Source of the DNA: an uncultured Caulobacter sp.
Lineage (GTDB): Bacteria > Pseudomonadota > Alphaproteobacteria > Caulobacterales > Caulobacteraceae
Length of the DNA stretch: 64,000 nt
Direction of reading: 5' to 3'
Assembly: GCA_913776195.1 (NCBI GenBank)
Contig: CAJYMH010000014.1
Coordinates: forward strand, 88,535 to 152,534
Shown: positions 16,301-25,237 of the stretch, piece by piece
Numbering within the stretch: the stretch's first letter is position 1
How the letters are laid out: the number at the start of each line of letters is the position of its first letter
Notes under the pieces: generated by a model
Told to the model about the DNA's origin: nothing
Seen by the model: only the letters and a program-made list of their open reading frames with translations
Database searches by the model: none
Program-made: the position numbers and the translations under genes

Positions 16301-17602
16301 GTGAGCAGGCTCGTTTTGTCCACCAACGCTGATCTTCACGCCCGCCGTATCGCCGCCGTCCCCCGGGGCGTGGCCAACGCCACCGCGATCTATCCCGCCC
16401 GCGCCGAGAACGCCGAGCTGTGGGATGTCGAGGGTCGGCGCTTCGTCGATTTCGCCGGCGGCATCGCCGTCCTCAATGTCGGCCATCGCCATCCGGCGGT
16501 GATCGCGGCGGTTCAGGCGCAGTTGGACCGCTACACCCACACCGCCTTCCAGGTGCTGCCTTACGAGCCTTACATCGCCCTTGCCGAGCGCCTGAACGCG
16601 CTGGCCCCCATCGAAGGGCCGGCTAAGACCATCTTCTTCACCACCGGCGCAGAAGCCGTGGAGAACGCCGTAAAGGTCGCTCGAGCCGCCACGCGCCGCA
16701 GCGCGGTCATCGCCTTCACCGGCGGCTTCCACGGCCGCACCCTGCTGACCATGGGTCTGACCGGCAAGGTCGTCCCCTACAAGCGCGGCTTTGGGCCTGG
16801 GCCGGCCGACGTGCATCATCTGCCGTTCCCCAGCCCCGCCGCCGGGGTCACCGTCGAAGATAGCCTAAAAGCGCTCGACTTCGTCTTCGCCGCCGATGTC
16901 GGCCCCGACGAGGTCGCCGCGATCATCGTCGAGCCCGTGCAGGGCGAGGGCGGCTTCCACCCTGTGCCCGCCGAACTGATGGAGGCCCTTCGCCGGATTT
17001 GCGACGCCCACGGCATATTGCTGATCGCCGACGAGGTCCAGACGGGCTTTGCGCGCACCGGCAAGCTCTTCGCCATGGAGCACTATGCGGTGAAGCCCGA
17101 CCTGATCACCGTGGCCAAGTCCCTGGCCGGCGGCTTGCCGCTGTCGGGCGTCATCGGCCGCGCGGACCTGATGGATCAGGTCGAGCCTGGCGGGCTTGGC
17201 GGCACCTATGGCGGCTCGCCGGTGGCCTGCGCCGCCGCCTTGGCGGTGCTGGACGTCATTGAGAACGAAGGCCTGCTGGCGCGCGCCGACGCCCTTGGCG
17301 AGCGCATCCGCCTGCGTCTGGAGGCGTTCGCCACCCGCAACGATCTGGTCCCCGTCTCGCGTCCGCGCGGCCCCGGGGCCATGATCGCCTTCGACGTGCT
17401 CGCCGATCGCGGGGGGCATACGCCCGACGGCGCGACCGCCAAGAAGGTCACGACCGCCGCCCTGGCCAAGGGTCTGGTCGTGCTGTCCTGCGGCCGCTAC
17501 GGCGAGACGTTGCGCATCCTCGTGCCGATCACCGCCTCCGACGCCGTGGTCGATGAAGGTCTCGACATCCTCGAGGCGGCCTTGGCGGAGGCGGGCGCAT
17601 GA
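16301..17602 (+). CDS. gabT: 4-aminobutyrate--2-oxoglutarate aminotransferase
   Basis: A 433-residue class III PLP aminotransferase that transfers the amino group of GABA (or 5-aminovalerate) to 2-oxoglutarate, giving succinate semialdehyde. Features: FFTTGAEAVENAVKVARA (PLP phosphate region), IIVEPVQGEGGFHPVP, IADEVQTGFARTGKLFAMEH with the PLP-pyridine Asp, and the Schiff-base Lys in TVAKSLAGGLPLSGVIGR. Start GTG 16301; no strong ribosome site is visible and TTG 16316 is an alternative. The stop overlaps the gabD ATG. First gene of an eight-gene operon. Confidence 0.94.
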   Translation: MSRLVLSTNADLHARRIAAVPRGVANATAIYPARAENAELWDVEGRRFVDFAGGIAVLNVGHRHPAVIAAVQAQLDRYTHTAFQVLPYEPYIALAERLNALAPIEGPAKTIFFTTGAEAVENAVKVARAATRRSAVIAFTGGFHGRTLLTMGLTGKVVPYKRGFGPGPADVHHLPFPSPAAGVTVEDSLKALDFVFAADVGPDEVAAIIVEPVQGEGGFHPVPAELMEALRRICDAHGILLIADEVQTGFARTGKLFAMEHYAVKPDLITVAKSLAGGLPLSGVIGRADLMDQVEPGGLGGTYGGSPVACAAALAVLDVIENEGLLARADALGERIRLRLEAFATRNDLVPVSRPRGPGAMIAFDVLADRGGHTPDGATAKKVTTAALAKGLVVLSCGRYGETLRILVPITASDAVVDEGLDILEAALAEAGA

Positions 17603-19080
17603 GCGCCGACGGCGCCGCGCCGCTTGGTCTGAAGCTGTCGCGTCCCGACCTGCTTCGGGCCGCAGGCTACATCGCTGGTCGCTGGATCGAAGGCGGCGCA
17701 ACGTTCGATGTGACCAACCCCGCAACGGGGGCGTTCTTGGCCTCACCGCCGAGCCTGGGCGCGTCGGCGGCCCGCGACGCCGTGGCCGCGGCGCATGCCG
17801 CCCTGCCAGCCTGGCGCGGTCGCGCGGCCAAGGAGCGGGCGGTCATTCTCAAGCGCTGGAACGATCTGATCCTCAAGAACGTCGAGGACCTGGCGCGCCT
17901 GATGACCGCCGAACAGGGCAAGCCCTTGGCTGAGGCCCGGGGCGAGGTCGCCTACGCCGCTTCGTTCATCGAGTGGTTCGCCGAAGAGGCGCGTCGCGCC
18001 TATGGCGTGACCATTCCTGGCCACATGGCCGACAAGCGCCTTGTGGTGGTCCAAGAGCCGGTGGGCGTTGTTGCGGCCATCACCCCCTGGAACTTCCCGG
18101 CGGCCATGATCGCCCGCAAGGTCGGCCCGGCGCTCTCCGTAGGCTGCACGGTCGTGCTCAAGCCTTCAGAACTGACGCCGCTGTCGGCCACGGCCCTGGC
18201 GGTTCTCGCCGAGGAAGCGGGCCTGCCGCCAGGCGTGCTCAACATCGTCGCGGGCGACGCGCCGGCCATCGGCGAGGTCTTCACCACCGACGAGCGCGTG
18301 CGCAAGTTCACCTTCACCGGCTCGACGCCGGTGGGCAAACTCCTGGCGGCGCGCTGCGCTGGCACGGTCAAGCGGGTCAGTTTGGAGTTGGGCGGCAATG
18401 CGCCCTTCATCGTCTTCGATGACGCCGATCTCGATAAGACGGTGGCCGGCGCGATCGCCTCGAAGTTTCGCAACACCGGCCAGACCTGCGTCTGCGCCAA
18501 CCGCTTCTACGTGCAGTCTGGAATCTATGACGCCTTCGCCGACGCCCTGGCCTCGGCGGCCTCTCGCCTGACGGTCGGCGACGGCCTGGCCGGGCACACC
18601 GATCAGGGCCCCCTGATCGATCAGCGCGCCTTGGAAAAGGTCGAGGCCCATGTGGCCGACGCCCTGGCTGGCGGGGCGGCGGTGCGAGCCGGGGGCGGGC
18701 GACTGGCGGGCGCTGGCGCCTTCTATGCTCCGACCGTGCTGTCGGACGTGGCGCCTGACGCCTTGCTTTGCCGCGATGAGACCTTCGGCCCCGTGGCCGG
18801 CCTCGTGCGCTTCGAGACCGAGGCCGAAGCGGTCGCCTTGGCGAACGATACGCGTGCGGGCCTTGCCGCATACCTGTTCACCCGCGACAACGGACGTGTG
18901 TGGCGTATGGGCGGGGCGTTGGAGTACGGCATGGTCGGGATCAATACGGGACTGATCTCCTCGGAGGTCTCGCCGTTCGGCGGGGTCAAGGAGTCGGGCA
19001 TGGGCCGCGAAGGCTCGCTCTACGGCATCAACGACTACCTCAGCCCCAAGACCCTGTGCATCGACGTCGAGGCGCCGTGA
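17599..19080 (+). CDS. gabD: Succinate-semialdehyde dehydrogenase, NAD(P)+
   Basis: A 493-residue aldehyde dehydrogenase of the GabD type. It oxidises the product of GabT to succinate. Visible: TPWNFPAAMIARKVGPALSV, catalytic Glu in LELGGNAPFIVFDDADLD, catalytic Cys in NTGQTCVCANRFYVQ, and FGGVKESGMGREGSLYGI near the end. Full length. It overlaps gabT by four bases and the binding-protein gene by four bases (GTGA), which indicates translational coupling. With gabT it channels GABA into the citric acid cycle. Confidence 0.95.
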   Translation: MSADGAAPLGLKLSRPDLLRAAGYIAGRWIEGGATFDVTNPATGAFLASPPSLGASAARDAVAAAHAALPAWRGRAAKERAVILKRWNDLILKNVEDLARLMTAEQGKPLAEARGEVAYAASFIEWFAEEARRAYGVTIPGHMADKRLVVVQEPVGVVAAITPWNFPAAMIARKVGPALSVGCTVVLKPSELTPLSATALAVLAEEAGLPPGVLNIVAGDAPAIGEVFTTDERVRKFTFTGSTPVGKLLAARCAGTVKRVSLELGGNAPFIVFDDADLDKTVAGAIASKFRNTGQTCVCANRFYVQSGIYDAFADALASAASRLTVGDGLAGHTDQGPLIDQRALEKVEAHVADALAGGAAVRAGGGRLAGAGAFYAPTVLSDVAPDALLCRDETFGPVAGLVRFETEAEAVALANDTRAGLAAYLFTRDNGRVWRMGGALEYGMVGINTGLISSEVSPFGGVKESGMGREGSLYGINDYLSPKTLCIDVEAP

Positions 19081-19838
19081 TCGCTCCGTTCACCCGGCGG
19101 ACGGTTGTGGCCGGTCTTGGAGGCGTCTTGGCGAGCCGCTGCGCGCCAGGACAGGACCCGCGCGCCCAAGGCGGGCTGATCGTCGGCTCCACGGCGACCG
19201 GGGTGCCGCTGAGCTTCCTCGATGTGCAGACCAACGCCCTGACCGGCGCCATGGTCGACATCGTACGGGCGGTGGGCGAGGCGGCCGGGCTGCCGGTGAC
19301 CTTGCAACCCACCGCCTTCGCCGCGCTCATTCCGTCCTTGAACGCCCGCAAGATCGACGTGATCGCCGCGGCCATGCTGCGAACGCCGGCGCGTGAGGCG
19401 GTCGCCGACTTCAGCGCGCCGGTCTATGCCTATGGCGGCGCGATCGCGATCGCCGCCGACGATCAGCGCTCCTATGCGCGCTTGGAAGACCTTCGCGGCC
19501 GCAGGGTCGGCGCCCAGGTGGGCGGCCGGTTCATCGAGCATCTGCAGGCGGCCGGCGTAAGCGACGTGCGCACCTATGACAGTCTGGCCGACATCATGCG
19601 CGATCTACGCTTTGGCCGTCTGGATGCGGCCTACGCCGACGATCCCATGGTCCGCTACTACCTGCGCGTCACGCGCACCGACACGCTCAAGCTCGCCGCC
19701 GACTTCAAGCCGCTCGACCTGGAGGACGTCTGCCTTGTGATGCGCAAGAACGATCCGAACCTGCCGCGCATCAACACCGCCATCGCTGCGGTCAAGACGA
19801 CGCGCATCGCCAAGATCATCCAGCAGTGGGGGCTGTGA
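19077..19838 (+). CDS. Polar amino acid-type ABC transporter, periplasmic substrate-binding protein
   Basis: A 253-residue family 3 solute-binding protein. The N-terminus has a twin-arginine-like TRRTVVAGLGGVLASRC, so export may go by Tat with possible lipid attachment at Cys. The mature part has GVPLSFLDVQTNALTGAMVD (ligand-binding start), IDVIAAAMLRTPARE and DLRGRRVGAQVGG, all typical of HisJ/GlnH-type proteins. GTG 19077 is used because it overlaps the gabD stop. The permease ATG overlaps its own stop. Ligand is presumably an amino acid, GABA or diamine, inferred from the operon. Confidence 0.9.
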   Translation: MIAPFTRRTVVAGLGGVLASRCAPGQDPRAQGGLIVGSTATGVPLSFLDVQTNALTGAMVDIVRAVGEAAGLPVTLQPTAFAALIPSLNARKIDVIAAAMLRTPAREAVADFSAPVYAYGGAIAIAADDQRSYARLEDLRGRRVGAQVGGRFIEHLQAAGVSDVRTYDSLADIMRDLRFGRLDAAYADDPMVRYYLRVTRTDTLKLAADFKPLDLEDVCLVMRKNDPNLPRINTAIAAVKTTRIAKIIQQWGL

Positions 19839-20494
19839 TGCCGGAAGACTTCATCGCCCGGTCCATAGAATTCTTGCCGATCCTTCTGCGCGGCGTCGTG
19901 GTCACCATAGAGGTGACCCTCGGCGCTTTGCTGCTCAGCGTCGTGCTTGGCCTGCTGTGGGCGATCATGGGACGCTCGCGTCTGGCGTTGCTGCGCGCCG
20001 TCAGCCGCACCGTGATCAATGTCGTGCGCGGCATCCCGATCATCGTCCAGCTCTTCTACGTCTATTTCGTGCTGCCCGAGTTTGGCCTGCAGCTTAACGC
20101 CCTGGCGGCCGGCATCGTCGGCCTGGGTCTGGCCTATTCGGTCTATCAGGCCGAGAACTTCCGCGCCGGCTTCGAAAGCGTCGATCCGGCGCTCGTCGAG
20201 GCCGCCCAATCGCTGGGCCTGTCCGAGCGCAAGATCATGCTTCGCCTGATGTTGCCGCTGGCGGTGCGCACGGCCCTGCCGCCGTTCGGCAACACCTCGA
20301 TCATGCTGCTCAAGGACAGCTCCATCGCCTCGACCATCACTGTGGCGGAGCTGACCCGGGCCGGTCAGCTGTTGGCGGTCTCCACCTTCCAGAACATGAC
20401 CGTCTACACCCTGATCGCCATTCTCTACCTGGCCATGAGCCTGCCCTTGACGCTGGCCGTGCATCACCTCGAGCGGCGGATGAAGCGTCGATGA
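19838..20494 (+). CDS. Polar amino acid-type ABC transporter permease
   Basis: A 218-residue inner-membrane permease with about five hydrophobic segments (including VVVTIEVTLGALLLSVVLGL and AAGIVGLGLAYSVYQAENF). The EAA loop that docks the ATPase is visible as LVEAAQSLGLSERKIMLRLM, followed by LPPFGNTSIMLLKDSS, the HisM/GlnP signature. Start ATG 19838 overlaps the preceding stop (TGATG). One permease gene suggests a homodimer. Confidence 0.94.
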   Translation: MPEDFIARSIEFLPILLRGVVVTIEVTLGALLLSVVLGLLWAIMGRSRLALLRAVSRTVINVVRGIPIIVQLFYVYFVLPEFGLQLNALAAGIVGLGLAYSVYQAENFRAGFESVDPALVEAAQSLGLSERKIMLRLMLPLAVRTALPPFGNTSIMLLKDSSIASTITVAELTRAGQLLAVSTFQNMTVYTLIAILYLAMSLPLTLAVHHLERRMKRR

Positions 20495-21216
20495 TCGAAA
20501 TCCGCAACCTGCGCAAAGCCTTCGGCGCCAACGTCGTCCTGCGTGACATCAATTTCGAGGTCGCCCGCGGCGAGGTCGTCTGCCTGATCGGTCCTTCCGG
20601 ATCGGGCAAGTCGACGCTCCTGCGCTGCATCAACGGCCTGGAGCGCCATGACGGCGGCCAGATCACCGTCGACGGAGACCTCGTGGGCCCGACCACCTTG
20701 CCGACCGTGCGCCGCAAGCTCGCCATGGTCTTCCAGCGGTTCAACCTCTTTCCCCATCGCACCGTGCTGGAGAACGTCGCTGAAGGCCCCATTCACGCTC
20801 AGGGCCGGCCGCGGGCCGAGGTGCTCGCCGAAGGCAAGGCGTTGCTTGCGCGGGTCGGCATCGCAGATAAGGCCGACGCCATGCCGGCGGCGCTTTCAGG
20901 CGGTCAGCAGCAGCGCGTCGGGATCGCCCGGGCGCTCGCCATGAAGCCGCAGGCCATCCTTTTCGACGAGCCGACCTCGGCGCTTGATCCCGAGCGGGTG
21001 GGCGACGTGCTTCAGATCATGCGCGACCTGGCCGCCGAAGGCCTGACCATGATCGTGGTCACCCACGAGATGGGTTTCGCCCGCGAGGTCGCCGACCGCG
21101 TGGTCTTCATGGAAGGCGGCCAGATCGTCGAGACCGGACCCGCCCGGCAGGTGATGACCAACCCACAAGAGCCGCGCACCCGCCAGTTCCTCGACCGTGT
21201 TCTTAATCCCCTGTGA
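20491..21216 (+). CDS. Polar amino acid-type ABC transporter ATP-binding protein
   Basis: A 241-residue ATPase of the GlnQ/HisP type. Walker A GPSGSGKSTLLRC (about residues 33-45), Q-loop MVFQRFNLFPHRTVLENV, signature ALSGGQQQRVGIARALA, Walker B ILFDEPTSALDPE and H-loop TMIVVTHEMGFA are all intact. ATG 20491 overlaps the permease stop. It completes the importer, so uptake and catabolism are encoded in one message. Confidence 0.96.
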   Translation: MIEIRNLRKAFGANVVLRDINFEVARGEVVCLIGPSGSGKSTLLRCINGLERHDGGQITVDGDLVGPTTLPTVRRKLAMVFQRFNLFPHRTVLENVAEGPIHAQGRPRAEVLAEGKALLARVGIADKADAMPAALSGGQQQRVGIARALAMKPQAILFDEPTSALDPERVGDVLQIMRDLAAEGLTMIVVTHEMGFAREVADRVVFMEGGQIVETGPARQVMTNPQEPRTRQFLDRVLNPL

Positions 21217-21221
21217 GTCCC

Positions 21222-21572
21222 ATGAGCATCATCAGCTTTCGCCACGACGATCTTTTTTCGAACCTGCCGGCGGGCGCGCCCGTGCCGGCGCCGATCGGTG
21301 AGCCGATTTCGGTGACCCGTGTCTCCAGTTTTGAAGGCGCATCGGGCGAGCGCACCGGCGTTTGGGAGTGCACGCCCGGGGACTGGCGACGCCAGATCAC
21401 CAAAGCGGAGTTTTGCACGTTCCTCGAAGGCAAGGCGGTCTTCGAGCCCGATGAGGGCGAGCCGCTGACCATCAAGGCCGGCGACAGCCTCTACTTCCCG
21501 GCCAACAGCCTTGGCGTTTGGCGGGTCGAGGAGACCTTGCGCAAGATCTACATCATCTTCGATCCGGCTTGA
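21222..21572 (+). CDS. Cupin domain protein (DUF861/EutQ-like)
   Basis: A 116-residue single-domain cupin. GVWECTPGDWRRQITKAEFC and FLEGKAVFEPDEGEPLTIKAGDSLYFPANSLGVWRV (positions about 45-105) follow the pattern of small cupins often placed beside amine or amino-acid oxidases. The usual metal-binding histidines are mostly absent, so it may bind a small molecule rather than a metal. ATG 21222 chosen over an upstream in-frame GTG. It lies between the ABC ATPase and the oxidase genes with very short gaps. Exact function unknown. Confidence 0.8.
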   Translation: MSIISFRHDDLFSNLPAGAPVPAPIGEPISVTRVSSFEGASGERTGVWECTPGDWRRQITKAEFCTFLEGKAVFEPDEGEPLTIKAGDSLYFPANSLGVWRVEETLRKIYIIFDPA

Positions 21573-21577
21573 TCCCC

Positions 21578-22960
21578 GTGAGCTACGCGCAAACGAGTTT
21601 TTGGCTTGAGACCTGCGGCGAGGATCTGACGCCGCGCAAGCCGCTTTCGGGCGACATCACGGTCGACGTCGCCATTCTTGGCGGCGGCTATTCGGGCCTT
21701 TGGACAGCTTACTACCTGCTGCAAGCCGAGCCAGGTTTGGAGGTGGCCATCCTGGAGGCCGAGGTCTGCGGGTACGGAGCTTCGGGGCGCAACGGCGGCT
21801 GGTGTTCGCCGCGCTATCCGATCAATCCCGACGTGGTCGAGCGCCGATATGACGTGGAGACCGCGCGGCTCACCGTGACGGCCATGAAGGAAGCCGTCGC
21901 AGAGGTCGGCCGGGTCTGCGCCGAGGAAGGCATCGACGCCCAGTTCCGCAATGTCGGCATTCTCAGCCTGGCGCGCGGCGAGGCGCAGATGGCTTCGGTC
22001 AGGGGCTCTTACGCCGTGTACGACCGGCTTGGCCTTCTTGACGGGGGCGGTTTGCTCGACGCCGACGCCCTACGTAGCCGCGTGCGGATCGAAGGTGCGG
22101 TGGGCGCCTTCCACAGTCCGACAGGCGCAGCGGTCCATCCGGCCAAGCTCGCGCGCGGCTTGGCGCGCGCCGTCGAGGCCAAGGGCGCTCAGATCTACGA
22201 GCAAAGCCCGGTCACCGCTCTGAGCGTCGATGGCCAGCCTGGCCTTGCAACGACCGGCGGAACCGTTCGGGCGCGGCGCGCCGTGGTCGCCGCGGCGGAA
22301 GCCTACCTTCCCAAGGTGAAGGGCTTTGGGCGCAAGGTGCTGCCGATGTCGTCGAGCATCGTCCTGACCAAGCCGCTCTCGAAAGATCAGTGGGCGCAGA
22401 TCGGCTGGGCGGGAGGAGAGGGGCTGGGGTCGCAGGCGTTCACCGTCGACTATCTCACCAAGACCAGCGATGGCCGGATCCTCTATGGCAGTCGGGGCGC
22501 GCCCTACCTCTACGGCTCGGCCACTGACGGCGGCGAGGCGGCCATGAGCCGAACCCACACGGCCATGCGCGAGGAGCTGCGACGCTGGTTTCCAGTGTTG
22601 GGCGATGATGACTTCTCGCATGCGTGGAGCGGCTTTCTTGGCGTCTCGCGAGACTGGGAGCCGACCGTCTCGTTTGATCCGCTTCGCAAGATCGCATCGC
22701 TGCACGGCTATACGGGCCGCGGCGTCTCCACCACGAACCTGGCTGCGCGGGTCTTGGCCGAGAAAATACTTGGGCGGCCATCTGACCTGCAGCGGTTGCC
22801 CCTTGCTCGCCATAGCGCGCCCGCCTGGGAGCCAGAACCCTTTCGGTATCTGGGCGTCCGCTACGTCCAAGACGCCTTCAAGCGCATGGATGCGGCCAGG
22901 GACGCGGGACGGCCTGCGCCGATCGACGCCAATTTGGCCAAGCAGCTATCGGCGCCATGA
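21578..22960 (+). CDS. FAD-dependent amine/amino-acid oxidase (DAO family, PuuB-like)
   Basis: A 460-residue flavoprotein. The N-terminal FAD-binding motif is VDVAILGGGYSGLWTAYYLL, followed by GYGASGRNGGWCSP; the GASGRNGG signature is shared with gamma-glutamylputrescine oxidase (PuuB) and related enzymes. A C-terminal FAD-contact region reads LHGYTGRGVSTTNLAARVLAE. It probably deaminates an amine or N-substituted amino acid, feeding GabT/GabD. GTG 21578 lies six bases after the cupin stop. No PuuA-like glutamine synthetase is present in the window, so the classic gamma-glutamyl-putrescine route is not complete here. Confidence 0.87.
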   Translation: MSYAQTSFWLETCGEDLTPRKPLSGDITVDVAILGGGYSGLWTAYYLLQAEPGLEVAILEAEVCGYGASGRNGGWCSPRYPINPDVVERRYDVETARLTVTAMKEAVAEVGRVCAEEGIDAQFRNVGILSLARGEAQMASVRGSYAVYDRLGLLDGGGLLDADALRSRVRIEGAVGAFHSPTGAAVHPAKLARGLARAVEAKGAQIYEQSPVTALSVDGQPGLATTGGTVRARRAVVAAAEAYLPKVKGFGRKVLPMSSSIVLTKPLSKDQWAQIGWAGGEGLGSQAFTVDYLTKTSDGRILYGSRGAPYLYGSATDGGEAAMSRTHTAMREELRRWFPVLGDDDFSHAWSGFLGVSRDWEPTVSFDPLRKIASLHGYTGRGVSTTNLAARVLAEKILGRPSDLQRLPLARHSAPAWEPEPFRYLGVRYVQDAFKRMDAARDAGRPAPIDANLAKQLSAP

Positions 22961-23238
22961 AGGCCGGCAAGCCTGAAAGCGGGTCACCAGGTGATGCGGC
23001 TTCCAGGATCGCGACAACACCTGCGGGCAGGGCCGATGACGACTGTGGCCAGCCCCCATCGCCCGATCGCTTTGACGAGGCGCTGGCGGCGGGCCTGGGG
23101 CGACTGGCCTTGTTCATGCTGGCCCTCATAGCGGTCAGCGCTCTGTCGGCGGGTCTGACCCTCCACTTTCAGGGCCGCTCCTTCGACGAACTGAAGCGCC
23201 CGGCAAGCGTCGGCGCCCGATCACCCGACGCGCAATAG
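22957..23238 (+). CDS. Small single-pass membrane protein, hypothetical
   Basis: A 93-residue protein with a charged, low-complexity N-terminus and one hydrophobic helix (about residues 48-72, LGRLALFMLALIAVSALSAG), then a short tail. Its ATG overlaps the oxidase stop by four bases, which supports translation. No family recognised. It could anchor or modulate the oxidase or transporter; this is speculation. Confidence 0.6.
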   Translation: MKAGKPESGSPGDAASRIATTPAGRADDDCGQPPSPDRFDEALAAGLGRLALFMLALIAVSALSAGLTLHFQGRSFDELKRPASVGARSPDAQ

Positions 23239-23409
23239 GCGCTCTGACGCCGCCGGCGGCTACGGCCGATGGAACCCGAAGCAAGGGCGTGACCTATTTG
23301 ACCATGCACGAGACGGGCCACATGACACGCGTGGGCATAGGGGCGGCTGACCCTGTCGGAACAAGTGCGTCGGCAAGGTGCGGTGACTGCCTCAGCCCAC
23401 AACCCGTCT

Positions 23410-23650
23410 TCAAGGGGAATGCAGCTGCCTTTCCAACTATCCATCAACGCCGTTCCCCATGGCGACGGTGTCTCAGGACCAAGTCGGATGGCATGGAATG
23501 CTTCGCGCTGGCCATGGTGGACAAGCACAACAGCTTTGTCATGGATGGCCCTCAGCTTAGCCTGAACGCCTGGAGCGAAGCCAATAACCCATCGCCCAGG
23601 CGCAGATCATCGAGCGGCCGGCGATACTTCCGCGGCGACGCCCTGCCATG
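23410..23650 (+). pseudogene. Probable degraded gene remnant, family not recognised
   Basis: The 490-base gap between the amine operon and the first sigma factor holds no intact gene. Stretches with coding-like third-position GC change frame: MQLPFQLSINAVPHGDGV (from ATG 23419), then MECFALAMVDKHNSFVMDGP (from 23493, one frame over), then PIAQAQIIERPAILPRR (about 23588-23638, another frame). Read together they look like one protein broken by two indels. A sequencing error is possible but two within 170 bases is unlikely. The rest of 23239-23410 shows nothing supportable. Confidence 0.4.
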
Positions 23651-23730
23651 CTCAGAAGGAAATTTTTTGACGCGAGATGTCTGGAACGGCGATCGGCTTC
23701 GTCTACCCCAGTAGGAGGTGCGTCTATCTT

Positions 23731-24210
23731 GTGAGCGACATCGTCCAAATCATGAGGAAGGCGCGCTCGCTGCTTATGCGGCGCGGCTCGTCGTTGGATG
23801 ATGCTGATGACATCGTCCAAGAAGCTTTCGCACGCCTTGAGGCCTATTCCCGAGCCAACCAAGTCAAGTCGAACGAGGCGTTCGTGGTGAATGCGGCCTT
23901 GAACATCAGCCGCGACGAAGCGCGTCGCCGCAAGATCGCTCCATTTCACCATGTGGACGGAGCTGTCGAGAGGATTGCTGATCTTGCACCTCGAGCCGAT
24001 GAGATGCTCCGAGCGCAAGAGCGGCTGCGGCGCGCCGAAGCTGGTCTGGCCCAGATTTCGCCGAGCGCGCGCCGGTGCCTTCTGGCCAAGCGCTTGGATG
24101 GATTGTCCTACCAGGAGATCGCCGCAAAGGAGGGGCTGTCCGTGGCCGCTGCCGAGAAGCAGGTGGCGCGAGCGCTACTGTTTTTGACCAAGTGGATGGA
24201 CGGTTGGTGA
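23731..24210 (+). CDS. RNA polymerase ECF sigma factor, FecI-like (module 1)
   Basis: A 159-residue ECF sigma factor. Region 2 (about residues 10-70) includes DDADDIVQEAFARLEAYSRA; region 4 includes LAKRLDGLSYQEIAAKEGLS and VAAAEKQVARALLFL. GTG 23731 is chosen; AGGAGG lies at 23713-23718, about 12 bases away, which is long but the only good site. The stop overlaps the FecR ATG. It should be released by the FecR protein when the receptor binds its ligand and then transcribe the receptor and isopeptidase genes. Confidence 0.9.
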   Translation: MSDIVQIMRKARSLLMRRGSSLDDADDIVQEAFARLEAYSRANQVKSNEAFVVNAALNISRDEARRRKIAPFHHVDGAVERIADLAPRADEMLRAQERLRRAEAGLAQISPSARRCLLAKRLDGLSYQEIAAKEGLSVAAAEKQVARALLFLTKWMDGW

Positions 24211-25142
24211 TGCGTAAGGAAGTCGACATCACCGTCGAGATGGATTTGGCCGAAGCGGCCGCATGGCTGGCTCGACTGCAAGGCGAGGGGCGCACCCCCC
24301 AAGCCGAAGCGGCCTTCAAGGTCTGGCTTGCGGAGCCGGGGCATGCTGACGCTTTCGCGCGTGTCACCGACACCTGGGATGTCGTCGCTGGCGCATCTGT
24401 CAGCAAGCACGAAGGTTGGCGATGGCGACCGGCGGCGGCATTGGCCGCCGGACTGGCTACAGCCATCGTGCTGATCGCAGGCGCGGCTGTAGTCCTAGGC
24501 CCCGACACCTACAAGACAGCCGTCGGACAACAGCAAACCATGACGCTGTCCGACGGATCTCGGATCACCCTGAACACCGATAGCCGTGTGGAGGTTGATT
24601 ATTCGAAGTCCGAGCGCAAGGTTGCGCTCGAGCGGGGGGAAGCCTTCTTCGAAGTCGCCAAAAACCCCAGCCTGCCGTTCATTGTGACTGTCGGCGACGA
24701 AAAGGTGATCGCGCTGGGCACAAGCTTTGTCGTCCGCCGCGACGCCGGCCGCACTTTGGTGACCCTCGTCGAGGGACGCGTCTCGGTTTCTCCGCGGCGT
24801 CCAGGCCCGCGACGTCAGGACCATCCGACGATCCTGACGCCAGGTGAGCGCTTGACCCTCGCCACTCAAGCTCCGCCGTCTATCGATAGACCCAAGATGG
24901 ACGCCGTCGTCGCTTGGCGCCGCGGCGAAATCTTCCTCGACGATGTGACGCTGGCCAGCGCCGTGGCTGAGATCAACCGCTATGGCGGCGCGCCGATCGA
25001 AGTTCGCGACGCACGGGTCGGCGCCTTGCGGGTATCAGGCGTGTTCAAGGCTCAAGATCCCGCAGAGTTCGCCGCGGTGGTTTCCCAGTTGCATGGGCTG
25101 CGTGCGTCGCGCGACGGGGCGGTATGGGTAATCGACCGCTAA
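24210..25142 (+). CDS. FecR family anti-sigma/signal-transducing protein (module 1)
   Basis: A 310-residue inner-membrane protein. Cytoplasmic N-terminal DUF4880-like part (AAAWLARLQGEGRTPQAEAAF), one membrane helix (about residues 74-95, AALAAGLATAIVLIAGAAVV), then the periplasmic FecR domain (QTMTLSDGSRITLNTDSRVE, ERGEAFFEVAKNPSLPFIV) and a DUF4974-like C-terminus (INRYGGAPIEV...LRVSGVF). The C-terminal part should contact the STN domain of the receptor encoded next. ATG overlaps the sigma stop, so the pair is coupled. Confidence 0.93.
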   Translation: MRKEVDITVEMDLAEAAAWLARLQGEGRTPQAEAAFKVWLAEPGHADAFARVTDTWDVVAGASVSKHEGWRWRPAAALAAGLATAIVLIAGAAVVLGPDTYKTAVGQQQTMTLSDGSRITLNTDSRVEVDYSKSERKVALERGEAFFEVAKNPSLPFIVTVGDEKVIALGTSFVVRRDAGRTLVTLVEGRVSVSPRRPGPRRQDHPTILTPGERLTLATQAPPSIDRPKMDAVVAWRRGEIFLDDVTLASAVAEINRYGGAPIEVRDARVGALRVSGVFKAQDPAEFAAVVSQLHGLRASRDGAVWVIDR

Positions 25143-25237
25143 GGCGCGCTTGCTTTATTTGAGATGTCCGGAAACACGCCCTCGTCCGTCTAGAAGTTTA
25201 GGGCCGGCAGGAAGCAGGTCCTATAGGGGGAACTTCC

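Noticed and set aside
23169..23528. 119-codon minus-strand frame in the gap before sigma factor 1
   Set aside because: Partly antisense to the small membrane protein, no start with a ribosome site, mixed codon character; treated as part of the degraded gap.
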